From Histoplasma ohiense (Eukaryota; Ascomycota; Eurotiomycetes; Onygenales; Ajellomycetaceae), in NCBI GenBank assembly GCA_017607445.1, contig JAEVHH010000004.1, positions 5,332,001-5,396,000 on the forward strand: a stretch of DNA of 64,000 nt, read 5' to 3'. This document shows positions 45,501-56,954 of this stretch, piece by piece (position 1 is the first letter of the stretch; each line of letters begins with the position of its first letter). The translations under genes and the position numbers were made by a program. The notes under the pieces are model-generated. The model worked only from the letters and a program-made list of their open reading frames with translations, was not told where the DNA came from and searched no databases.

Positions 45501-46937
45501 ATGCAAGTTTTCAGGCGTAATACCGCCTCTGCGTTGCGCAATGCTGTCCTTTGCCAGCGCCGTGGTCTCATAACCTCGACTGTTGGATACGCAGCCACGG
45601 CGGACAACCTTCGGATCAACAGCGATACAAAAGTCATCTACCAAGGGTTTACTGGGAAGCAGGGAACGTGAGTCCAATATAACTGGTTCTTTGTCGTCGC
45701 ATAGTGTGATGCTAATGTTGCCTTGTCAATAGATTCCACGCCCAGCAAGCCATTGACTATGGTCCCGATCCCAACGTCACCATCATAAATCATCGGAACA
45801 TTCCCAGCTGACATCTCTTAGGAACAAATGTGGTCGGCGGAACAAATCCTAAAAAGGCCGGACAAACGCATCTTGGGAAGCCAGTGTTCGCCACGGTGAG
45901 GGATGCTGTGAAAGAAACTGGCGCAACCGCATCTGCCATCTTTGTCCCGTATGTGCTATCCATATTGGCAGAATGCCTCCACTATATTATATATCCATTG
46001 AAAATTGGATGACTAACTTTCCATCTAGTCCTCCATTAGCTGCCAAGAGTATCGAAGAAGCAATTGAATCCGAAGTTCCTCTTGTTGTTTGGTTCGTTCC
46101 CCGTACGGCTTTCCATCAGTAGTTGAAATAAACAGCACTTAATAAACAATTTCTCAGCATCACGGAAGGTATTCCACAACACGGTATGTTGTCCAGGTAA
46201 CTCGGCTTTTTTGATATCGGAAATTGCTAAATTGCTAAATACTGTCATAGATATGGTCCGCATTACCGATATCCTAAAAACGCAGAACAAGACAAGATTG
46301 GTCGGCCCCAATTGCCCCGGGATAATCGCCCCAGTATGTCCACTCCACCCTGCCCGTCTACCAGGTTCAATACACGATTGAAATGAGAGTGGGTTGAAAA
46401 AAAAAAAGCCTTATATTCACCAACATCATAAATCAGGGCCAATGTAAAATCGGCATCATGCCAGGCTTCATCCACAAGCGGGGTCGCATCGGCATTGTCT
46501 CCCGCTCCGGCACCCTAACCTATGAAGCTGTCAACCAGACCACGCAAGCGGGCCTCGGCCAGTCCCTCGTCGTCGGAATCGGTGGTGATCCTTTCTCTGG
46601 CACCAACTTCATCGACTGCCTCAAAATCTTCCTTAAGGATGAGGAAACAGATGGTATTATCATGATCGGCGAGATCGGAGGCAGCGCCGAAGAAGACGCG
46701 GCAGAGTTCCTCAAGCAAGAGAATAAGAAGAATAAACCTGCTGTTGGGTTCATTGCTGGCATCAGCGCGCCACCCGGACGACGGATGGGACATGCGGGCG
46801 CCATCGTGAGTGGTGGCAAAGGTGGCGCTGACTCCAAGATCTCCGCGCTTGAGACTGCTGGTGTGATTGTGGAGCGCAGCCCGGCTGCGTTAGGAAAGAC
46901 TCTCCTTGCAGAGTTTGTGAGGAGGGATCTTGTATAA
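45501..46937 (+). CDS. LSC1: Succinyl-CoA ligase alpha subunit, mitochondrial
   Basis: TCA-cycle enzyme making ATP or GTP from succinyl-CoA in the mitochondrial matrix with the beta subunit. Seven exons: 45501..45667, 45733..45761, 45822..45948, 46029..46091, 46158..46183, 46251..46333 and 46437..46937, giving 331 residues (yeast Lsc1 is 329). Exons 2 and 5 are microexons of 29 and 26 nt. The N-terminus (MQVFRRNTASALRNAVLCQR) is an Arg-rich mitochondrial presequence. CoA-binding motifs: YQGFTGKQGTFHAQQAIDYG and GGTNPKKAGQTHLGKPVF. The ligase block is LVGPNCPGIIAP, with SRSGTLTYEAV. The phosphorylated histidine is His284 in RRMGHAGAIVSGGKGG. Intron 2 has a weak GTCCCG donor; other introns carry GTGAGT, GTATGT or GTTCGT. 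Confidence 0.95.
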
Positions 46938-48721
46938 AAGCTCATTTAAAAATCTACACTATTGTGGTGTTCTCAGACTTCTGAACCCGTTTCTTTTGTC
47001 TTTTTTTTGTTTTACAATACCTTTTTCATTCAATTCATGTGATTATATCATAGTTCCTTTTCCTTCTTTATTTTTCTTTCCTTTTTCCATCCTTTTTCCA
47101 TACACACCTAGGATTTCCGTTTTTAGCCTTTTACCACCCACCACTGTCAATCGTGACCAACGCCAAATCGAAGGAGGTGAGTGATTGTTTTCCTGACACT
47201 CTGTCATGGGCCTGGGAACGTCATTCTCTTTTGCAAGCGCACAGTTAGATACAAGATACAATAATAATACACCGGCTCAATCATTTCCTCCGCCCTTGCG
47301 GACTACACATTGAAATTTCCTTACCTGACTATATTCCTATATTCAAATTCGCTCTTCATCCATCAAGCCCGGAATGAATGTCCACACCAGTGCGGAACAA
47401 AGGGTTCAGCAAGTTACAGCAGATTGCTTCCTGTTATATAATATAATATAATATATATAGATCAGCTGAAAATTGGATACACGTTGAACTTCAAAATCTC
47501 CCTTCCGTCTCACGCATTTGATCATACACATATGCATATGCATTTATGAATAACTTTCCTTTGACATTGACGAGAATCCGGGGCCCATTTGCCATCCTTG
47601 GGAGATAGTTCCAGAGTCCTGACTCTCCCAGATCTCGAATTCTCTGGTTAAGGGATTATTAAGTGGGTTGGGTAAATGATTGATTACCCCAGGTTCCACT
47701 CCTCGATACGAAGTCATAGCTCGACTTCTTAGGATACAATGCTTCCATGTTGGATGATGCAACTGGGTATAAAAACTAAGTGTTGACTCCACCAGCACTG
47801 AAGAGCCATTCGGTCATAACATCGGGAATGGAACCCCCACGTGTATATTCGCACTTTGCAGCACAGCTCTCTGGGTTGCTAGACTGAAGGAGTGGATTGA
47901 TTGAGTACACGGTGCTATATGAATCAACATACCATGTAAGCGAATATAGATGGCCTGTAGCAAGAAGTGCAAGCTGTCTCAGGGGTGGAAGTCAGCCAGA
48001 TTTATGTAGCCGTCCCCTGTGAGGAAACCATGCTTGAGCCTGGATATATAGAAAAGGGCTGTTTGGTCTATAATCCAGGGAGCGACAATTTTTTTTTTCT
48101 TATTTTCTTTTTAAAAGAGAAAATTTAACTACTGTTACTACTACTACTCACATAGATATAAAGCAACAATAAGGGAACCATTATACACTCTACACTCCGT
48201 AAGATCTGATAAATGCCAATACTAAGTTAATATATATGCCTGACCTACCTAGCATATCAAGCGAGGAAGAAAACAAGCTTGAAACAAAAGTAAAAAAGAA
48301 AAAAAATTTTTTTTTCATCAAACATAAAAAGAAGTTAAATAAGAATACCAGAGCTCTAAAAAGTCAGAAGAAAAAAAAAAAACACAAATATATGAATATA
48401 TGCCACGCAATTTTTCCTCGCCAGATTCCGAACCGCAATAAACAAAGGCGAAATGGACACACACACACACACACACAACACACATACAAGGGATGAATAA
48501 AAAGAAAAGAAGAAGAAGAGGAAATAACCTAATATAAAAACACAACCCATAAAAGAAAAAGGAGGAAGACCAAAAATAAGGAGGAAATTAGCAGTTCATT
48601 TCATTATTGCTGCCTCTCTCTCACACTCCCTCACCCCCTTCACCCTTCCTGTTCCTTCTCTTCTTTTTTGTTTTTCAAACTTTTTTATCCCCTTCTTCAT
48701 TGTCTTTTTCATTCCTCTGCT
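46938..48721. other. 1.8-kb intergenic region, no gene seen
   Basis: 3' flanks of the LSC1-like and Snf2-like genes. Contains a (CA)n tract near 48460-48478 and AT-rich low-complexity DNA. No supported gene. Confidence 0.5.
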
Positions 48722-51700
48722 TTATTCATTATCACTTACAACATCGCTATTTGTCCCATTTGTTAACGGCCCGCCGCTGTCATTATTATTATTACCATCT
48801 TTGGAACCACTGAATGTCAGCTTGAGTTTCTGATGATGTTGCTGCTGCTGCTGTCCACCAGGTGTTGATGTTAACACAGCAGAAGCAAGCGGGGTCCCGA
48901 CACTAGATACCGCAGCGGAAGACGCAGCCGTTTCCTCGAAATCGGCGAATTCGGGACAATTCTCAGTTTCCTTCTTGAGTTCGGAGACGCATAGGGCCTA
49001 ATTTAATAGAAGAAAAAGGGAAGGGGAGATTCGGTTAGTCAAAAAGACGCTTCAAAACATAATGGTAATAGAAGAGGGCAAAGCCTCGTTATCGACGCAT
49101 TATCATGATCAGAAAACGACTTACCTCAATATTATTAGCATCCTGGAAAAGAACGCTGCCATCTTCATTATATGTGCGTGCATTATTGCACAGCAGCCGG
49201 ATATCTTCCCGAAACTCCTTCAAACTACGATACTCCTCCCGATTAATCTTCTTCCGAATCATATCCATCGCTATCGGCGTTTGGATGACAATGTAGTAAT
49301 CGGGGTAATGGCTTTTGGGAGGCGGCTTCATGAAGGGCTCGATAATGGACCTGGTTATGGGTTCATCTTCACTATCTGATGAATCGGCAGGGATCTCTTG
49401 TTCGAGCTCCATGAGGCTTTGGTAGACATTGTTGAGAATCTTCTGGAGGACGGCGCGCTCGGATGGAGCTAGCGTGTCCGCTGCGGCCATGGCGGCTTTA
49501 CTGAGTCGACCCTTCTTTCGTTTGACGGGGGTTTCATCGATAACTTCCTCCGCTTTTCGCTTCGGTACGGGACCCTTTCGACGCTTCTTCGGCTGCTGGG
49601 GAGCTTCCGAGTTTTCCCTGGATGGTTCTGGGGATGAGTCGACGATGCCTTGGGCCTTCTTCGTCCGTTTCTCTTTGTTTTGCCGTCTTCGGTCCAGCTT
49701 GGCTTCGTTTCTGGCAATCGCATCTTCGATAGTGTCGTCATCCGCATCCACAGCCATGAGCCATTGTTCTTCTGTTAGCCCATCATCATATTTCATGACC
49801 TTCCTTTCACGTGCGCCACGGCCAGCAAATTCTTCCACCTCTTCAGGGGCCGGGTTATCTTCCGCCAGATAGATATCAGGCAATTCCTCCTCAGCCATCA
49901 GACGGGGATATTTGCGTCCAGGACCATAAAGGTCGTTTTTGGAGCGTTCCTGATCAATTTTCTGGAACAGGAGTATTTCTTCCTCGGATCGGGCCATGAT
50001 ATCATTAAGGTCGTCATCATCCATCTCATCCTGATCGCCAATTTGATCAGCGGTTTCGGCGCTCTCCAAAAGAGTACGTAGCAATGCATCACGTTCCTCG
50101 TTTGTGGATTTGTTGTCGAATTTTCCTGCCTGGATGACTTTCCCATCCATGTCCAGTTTAAATTGAGCCGCCTCGAGAATTCGCTCTTCAACGGAATTGG
50201 ACGTGATAAGTCGGAGAATTCGGACCTCGTTCTTCTGGCCGATACGATGGGCTCGATCTTGCGCCTGTAAATCCTGGTGAGGATTCCAATCAGAGTCGTA
50301 GATAATAACTGTGTCTGCAGTTTGCAGATTTAAACCAAGACCACCGGCACGAGTGGAAAGAAGGAAACAAAAGTAATCTGAACCAGGAGCATTGAATTCC
50401 TTCAATAGGTCTGATCGGTCGTCGGACTTGGTTGAGCCGTCAAGACGAAGATACTTCATGCCCCGAAGCCTCAAGAAATCTTCCATAATATTCATAATTT
50501 GAGTCATTTGGAAGAACATCAAAACGCGATGTCCCGACGCTTGGAATTTAGGCAAGATCCTGTCCAGCAGTTCGAATTTACCAGCCGTCCGCCATATCAA
50601 GTCATTTGTAGCTCTTCCAGGGTTCATTTCGTCCTCAACAGATTCAAAGACGAAAGGATGGTTACAGAGTTTCCGCAGCTGCATCAGCATGTTACTCAAT
50701 CCGCGCACACCTGTCTTGCCACCTTTCCCATCGCTAACGATCAGTTTGTTGTGCGTAGCGAGTTGCTTATACAGTTTGGCTTGTAATGCAGAGAATCGGC
50801 ATTTTATCACTCGTTCCGTTTTCTCCGGGAGATCTTTCTCCACGTCCTTCTTTAGACGTCTCAATAGGAATGGACGAAGAACCTTGTGCAGTCGCCGGAT
50901 AACGAGCAGCTGCTCTTCTTCAGTCAAATCCATGCGATCTTGTCCTCCGGTATTGGCAAAAGGAGTGTTGAACCATTCATCAAATGATTTGACGGACTTG
51001 AAGATGTTCGGCAGAACGAAATTTAGAAGATTCCAAAGTTCAGGAAGGTTGTTTTGCAATGGGGTACCCGTCAAAATTAGACGATAGCGAGTGGTGTAAT
51101 ATTGTGTCAAAGTACAGCTCAACTTCGAACCGGCATTTTTCATACGATGACCTTCATCAACAATCATGTGAATCCACTTAACCTTGCTTAGGACAGGTCT
51201 GTCCTTGATGATGTACTCATAAGTTGTCAAGAGAACCTGGAAATTACCCCACCGGATCGCTTGCTGCTGCTGTTTTCGTGTCGTTGGAGGCCCCTTATAT
51301 ACGATACGAGTCACGGATGGCGCCCACTTCTCAAACTCAATATTCCAATTGGTAAGCGTGCTGAGTGGAACAATAACCAAAAACGGTCCATTTTGCTTTT
51401 TCTTTTCAATCAGGTAAGTGATCAAACTTATCGTTTGGATGGTCTTTCCGAGACCCATCTCGTCCGCTAAGATACCGTTAAGGTTGTTGTTATAAAGAGA
51501 TATCATCCACTGGAGACCCTTGATCTGATATTCTTTGAGAGTCCCTCCGACAAGGATACTTGGCTGTCCTGTGACCTCTTCTTTGATGCGATGGGCAACA
51601 GCATAATAATCAACTTTCCTTCCACCCTCTTCTACTTCGTCATCATCGTTATCAAAATCTGACTCATCGTCATCAAATCGGTCTTCCTCGCCATATTTTT

Positions 51701-53458
51701 GCGCCGTGCTTTTCTGTTGTTCCTTGACGGAAGCAGCAAGTTGCCGGAGGAAGCCGTCGGTTTGTTTAAGTAGGTGAGAAATCCTAGAATCCTTAGCTTG
51801 GCCAAGCAATTTCATATACGTTTCTTCATCATTAGCTTTCAACGCTTGCAGACGTTGTTTGGCCGTTCGTTCCACACGCTTCTGTTCATCACGCTCCATA
51901 TCCTGATGATGTTTGAGCATGAGGCGTCCGAGTTTTTGCATCCGTGCGCGTTGCTGGCTTGCCGCAAGTTGGACTTCACGACCATGATTGAGGATAGCTT
52001 GAAGTTGTTCAGATTGCTTCGTCCTCTCCCTCAATTCTCGCGCATCTCGTTGTTGCTTCTCAAGTTTCTCTGTAACTCTGGCCTCCCGTAGAGACTGCTT
52101 CTTCATGCGACGATGACAAGCCCGATTGGCTGACATGGCCAGGTTGTCGAAGTGGAACATCTCGGTTTGGATCTGCTTGCGGAAAAGTCTCTGTTTCGGC
52201 AATAGATTTAGCATTTTGTACTCAATTAAAGCCTGGAGTTTGAGAGAATCATCTCCATTAGGAGCATCACTCTTGTCCGTGTTCCAAACCCCTAGGTTTG
52301 CGGGTAGTTTCCCCAATTCAGATTTTCGGGCGGTTATTAAATTGTACAAGGTAGTTTCTTGGTCCTCCCTCAGCTTCTCGATATCAATACCCATTGGCAT
52401 GATGCTGGGGATTCTCCGCCTATGCCTCCGGAAAGAATGATCATCGTAGTTGATGGCTTCAGCAAGAAACTTGTATGGCGACTCGAAAGTTTCGTGCATT
52501 GTCCTCGATTTATTGGCATTTTCATTGAGCTCAATAGGTTGACTTCCTTGGGATTGCGCTATATTGTCAACATTGTCTGGAGGCGCAACACCATCAGTAG
52601 CTACCAGGTTTGTTTTCTTCGCGAAAAGCTGCTGTTGAACCCGCGGCGGTATGGCAAGGTTTTTGGAAAGCATTTTGAACGCAAGAATCTGATTTCTCAA
52701 TGTAGTTAGTTGTTCTGGCGAGAACGCGCCTCCAGTCGAAGGTGCAGGTTTCGAGGTGGCAGAATTCCCTTGTTGCTGAGTTGCAGAGATCGATTGTTGC
52801 CCAGGCGCAGTGGTAGCAGCGGGATCCTGACTGGTACCGCTCGACATGGGGCCCACTGATCCGTTTCGGCCTAATAAATGCAAAAAAAAGAAAAAAAAAC
52901 CAGTAAGTAAAAGTCCCACGTCGATTTAAAATGCGACGAGCCAACTAGATAATTCATACCATCAATACCATTAGCCAGGTTATCGTTGGGAATACCATTG
53001 GGTTGTTGCGACTGCGATTGCGGCTGCGACTGTTGTTGTTGTTGCTGCTGCTGCTGTTGTTGTTGTGCGAGTTGTAGTCGTTGGTTCTGAAGCTGCTGCT
53101 GTTGCTGCGCTAATTGGCGCTGCTTTTGGAAGGCTTGCTGTCTTTGGACGGCGGAAAGGAGCCCGTGGGCTTTGATATATTCTGGATCATCATGGCGGAC
53201 ACCTTGTTCTTGCATCTGACGAAATTTCTTCACGGGAATATTAGCTTAGGCGTATAGTATATGGGAGGAACGAAGGTTTTTTTTTTTTTTTTTTTTGCGA
53301 CACATGGAATTATACGTGAACCTGTACAAACAAACGGAGCGCGAAGGAGGGTAGCGACAACGAACCTGATAGACCTCCTGCACGTGTTGCTGTGTTAAGT
53401 TGGACGGCAAGCTAAGATTTGCAGTGGCCATATTGGGGGCACCCTGAATGGAAGCCAT
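48722..53458 (-). CDS. Snf2/Sth1-type ATP-dependent chromatin remodeller
   Basis: Motor subunit of a SWI/SNF or RSC complex that slides and evicts nucleosomes. Exons 53458..53366, 53227..52960, 52870..49125 and 48997..48722 give 1460 residues. Domains in order: polyglutamine region (about 55-105); QLQ domain near 170-197 (FSPEQLTTLRNQILAFKML); HSA region near 380-450; SNF2 ATPase with Walker A DEMGLGKT near 590 and DEGH box near 691; helicase C with RAGGLGLNLQTADT and AHRIGQKNEVRILRL near 994; SnAC region; basic AT-hook-like KKRRKGPVPKRKA and KRKKGRLSK (about 1190-1215); bromodomain near 1250-1365 (DYYIVIQTPIAMDMIRKKIN). The terminal exon is Ser/Gln/Asn-rich. Which paralogue (Snf2 or Sth1) needs a phylogeny, so no symbol is given. 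Intron 1 carries a 20-base homopolymer. Confidence 0.95.
53277..53296. repeat. Intronic homopolymer (T on plus strand)
   Basis: 20-base run in intron 1 of the remodeller gene. Confidence 0.9.
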
Positions 53459-55324
53459 CGTGTCTGGGGGATTATAGAGAGTACATGAACAGGAGTTGGC
53501 CTCCTACAGGCAGGGCGTAATTCCAGCCTTGGCCTGGGAAGAATGGAAATGGCTGGAAAGTTGGAAACCGAGAGTCGCAAAGTTGTAGCGACAGACAAAA
53601 GGCGGACGAGGAGCTTGTGGAGTGAAGAAGGAGGGACTAGGGAGCGGAGCGGGACGAATGGGGGAGCCCTATTGATGCTTGGCGGATGGGATTTTGATGC
53701 GCTGAGGATGGAGCAAGACCGGCTGACACGAGGCGAAAATGGCTTAAAAAAAAAGACCAGAACAGCGAAAGGAAGATGGAAGGCGACGGACAACGGGCTC
53801 TTTGGGAGGGGACAGTCACGGTGGGGGGTGAACGGGGCTGGGCGCGTTGGGGCGGGCGCGTAGGGGCCGCAGATGGAAGGGATGGCGATGGGGATGGGAT
53901 GTGAGGCGGTGGTGTTCGTCGTCTTGGGAGGACTGAGAAAATACGGAGAGGGAGCGAGAGAGGCCAGGATGACAGGTGGGGGCACGTGAGCGATGAGTCA
54001 GCGCCGTGGCGCGGATGAGTCAGCAGGACCTCCTCCATCTTCCCAACTTCCATCGCACTTCCACGTATATATATCATGGATAGAAGGAAGAACATGCTGC
54101 TGCTGTTAGCTATTTGTCTGTCGCTGTCTGCTGGCTTCATACTCGTGGCTGCAATGCTAACTCATCATCTTGACTATTTATCCTAGTTTTGACAGCATTT
54201 CTCCTAGTCAATCGGGGAATAAATAAGGCTCGTACTCAGATGCCCTGATATAGGCAGTCTGTACCTAATACATCCCTTTGCTATCTATTCTCATGATTAT
54301 CCGCATTCACATGGCGCATGAAAGACAACAAGTCTCAGGTTTCCACTTGCCTGAAAATGAATGCTCGGTACAAAGTTCTTTCTATCCCGGTGTGGCCATC
54401 GAACATATGTGAGAGAAAGAAAAATGGGCAAACCGTTCTTAGGATGGATAAATGGGTCTACTTAAACCCAAGTTACTAAATGACCAGTGACGTAGTATGA
54501 TTCCCAGGGGGGAACTCGTTAGCCTGCCCTGCTGTTCCTTCTCCGTTTTTAAAGATGTAATTCTAACCAGTTCGTTTTTATTGCTCAAGAGGAGAGAGAA
54601 ATTAGAAGGCAGTTTGTTTTTTATTATTACTAACGAAAGGCCCGGGCAGGGATGCTGCCAGCAATATAGAGAAGGATCTAGGAAAGTGGTTGCTGGCCAA
54701 AAGGCAACAGAAAACCTCAACACCCTCACAATCAGAAAAGAATACAAGGAAGGAAAGAAAGACGAAACAGAGAGGAGGAATGCATAAAAATATCTATCTA
54801 GACAAGTTAGACTTTTATATCGCAGGAAAGGTGAGGAGGGCGTTTGAAGCAAAAGCAGGCAAAAGAAGCGAAGAAGTCTCGAATGATAACTAACAATAAA
54901 AACAACATTAACAATAAAAATACCAACAATATCCGTGCCAGACAGAACATGTGGAGAATTTTACGTCGGATAGACCTGTACCATACCCCCGTATTAACTA
55001 ACCAATAGGGGCCCAAGTACACGAAAAGAAGGGGGAAAGAAGACCGGGAAAATACACGAAACTCCTGGAGGGCTAAAGGAAATAAAAATTCACAGGAAAA
55101 AGTCCCTTTGTTTTGGAGAAAAGGAAAGGAAGGAAGAAAGTCCGGCCAACTAACAGATCAGCTCAAGAATCAAAGAGAGGGTCAAATTCCATCGTCTTCA
55201 ACCGCTAACCTTATCCAACGAAGGCCAGGGGAAAGGAGAGATTTAAAACATCATTTACCATTTCTGTGTTTTGAAATTACAAGCAAGGAAGAGAGAAGAA
55301 AAGAAGGCAGAAAAATCAAATCAG
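53459..55324. other. Intergenic, remodeller promoter side
   Basis: 5' flank of the Snf2-like gene (to about 54.1 kb, GC-rich, with the regulatory cluster at 53983-54022), then AT-rich DNA downstream of the BAR gene. The Pro/Ser-rich minus frames at 53395-54140 are low-complexity shadows. No gene supported. Confidence 0.5.
53983..54022. promoter_or_regulatory. CACGTG plus twin TGAGTCA element
   Basis: CACGTG at 53983-53988 is followed by TGAGTCA at 53994-54000 and again at 54016-54022; both copies share GGATGAGTCAGC-like flanks. The two TGAGTCA starts are 22 bp apart, about two helical turns, with a GCGCC...GGCGC inverted repeat between. TGAGTCA is the consensus of Gcn4/CpcA and AP-1-type bZIP factors; CACGTG is the bHLH E-box. 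It lies about 530 bp upstream of the remodeller start codon. Confidence 0.55.
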
Positions 55325-56954
55325 TCACATATGGGCAGTCCCATCACCAAGAAGTCTTTTTCCCGGGGGCGGCGGCGGCGGCGGCTTCTTAGCCCGCGAG
55401 GGAGGAGGAGGGGGTGGGGGCTTCTTGCTAGTCGAACTTCCGGCGGCTTGATGAAAGCCGGTCAAACTTGCAGGCTGGGATAGGTAGCTGCCATGTGACG
55501 TTGACGGCGAGATGGAGCGGCCTCCAGTGAAGTACCGATCTGGGCTGCTGCTGCTGTCTTTGCCATAGGTGTCGTCCGGGGACTCCGGGTAGTTGTCGTA
55601 AGGTCTGTTGACGGTTCGAACTTGCAATTGGCTCTGTTGGTTATTACCATTGCGTATCGTAGTGGTGTCGCCTGTTGTGCGACTCAAGCGTTGTGTTAAG
55701 GCTGGTGACTCTCCGGATCGGAGTTGGGAGGGTCCTTCGAAGGTTAGGTTCCGGCTTATGCTCGGTCGGTGCCGGTAGGACGAGTCAGGAGAGTAACCCC
55801 TTGGTGGAGATCCATTTTGATGCATGGAGGCTGCTCGGTTGGATTTAATGGCTGGGCGTGACTCTGGCGAGGGGACAGGATATCCTTCTTGAATATTTTC
55901 GTATCGATCGTGGTATGCATGTGCTGTGTTTGACTGATTTCGCCCAGGCCGTCTGGACGCACCGCCTTGAGACTGTGTCTGGCTGTATTGGGCAAGTTAG
56001 CTTTGAGAGTTTAGTATCGCAAGGGAACTCTATTATTCCTAATCTTCTTCATTTTTTATTAGAACTCACCCAACCGGCCAATTGTTTTTGAGTTGCAAAA
56101 GAACTTCTCGACATTGATCGTAGTATTTGAGTTCAGCGTCCAAGAATGCACCAAGATCGGCAATGCTGTCTGCTTCAGCTTCTTTAATATCCTCCATCCG
56201 CCTATAGACGTCCTCGGTGGACTCCTCGTATTTTGCTTTTTGATTCCGAAGTTCTTCTTCCGCCCTGAAGTCCTCCCGCTTCGCTTTTTGCATCTTGGTA
56301 AGGGAGGCATCGTACGCAATTCGACGGGTTTCCAATTTCTTTCTCGCATTCTAAAGAGTATATTTGTCAGGAAGCTCTTCTCAATACACCACATTCATTC
56401 TCATGCAATAATCACCATACCTGGTACTCCTTCATCTGAACAAGTGAGCGTTCGAGCGACTCCAGCCAGCTGCTAGTCGCATTGGCGATATAGGTCTCCT
56501 GGATTCTCGCAATGCGTTCGTTTGTCCGCCCAAAGCCTAGAAAATGGGAATCAGCAACCCCATGTTAACAAGAAAGACCGGGGGATTCCACTAACTGATA
56601 AGACACTGTCCGAATTCAGAGGCATTTTCAAAGTCTTCCCCGTGGTTTACCATAGTTGAGCCCATATAAGCAATTGGTAGAGTCTTCTCCTTATCATCTC
56701 CCTCATTCCGCTTGGACAGCGCTTTCACATAAGTTGTCATTGATTTCTGGAGTTTCTCCATTCCTGCCAAAAATTATAGTAGTTAGCTACATACAGCCCA
56801 ATGCTGGATTTTAGCCACCTATCTCACCTTCATGTCTCAAGTTCATCTCTACCTCCAACGCCTTGAAGTCATCTGAGAGAGTAGTTTTTGACTCTGACCC
56901 CATGCGCTCTCCCGCCCACTGCTTAAAGCGGCCGATTTTCTTGTTGACGTTCAT
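55325..56954 (-). CDS. BAR-domain protein with polyproline tail
   Basis: Predicted membrane-curving protein of endocytosis or actin patches. Exons 56954..56828, 56763..56596, 56536..56421, 56350..56070 and 55982..55325 give 449 residues in exact phase. Residues 1 to about 250 form an amphiphysin/endophilin-like BAR domain: MNVNKKIGRFKQWAGERMGS (amphipathic start), SDDFKALEVEMNLRHEGMEK, NASEFGQCLISFGRTNERIA, then the long coiled coil AEEELRNQKAKYEESTEDVY and AELKYYDQCREVLLQLKNNW. The rest is disordered, Ser/Arg/Gln-rich, ending with two seven-proline runs (KKPPPPPPPSRAKKPPPPP), likely ligands for SH3 or profilin. Unlike yeast Rvs167 there is no SH3 domain. The last intron uses a GCTAAC branch and acceptor AATACAG. 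Confidence 0.88.

Noticed and set aside
53395..54140. Pro/Ser-rich minus frames upstream of the remodeller gene
   Set aside because: Low-complexity translation of GC-rich promoter DNA overlapping exon 1 in another frame.
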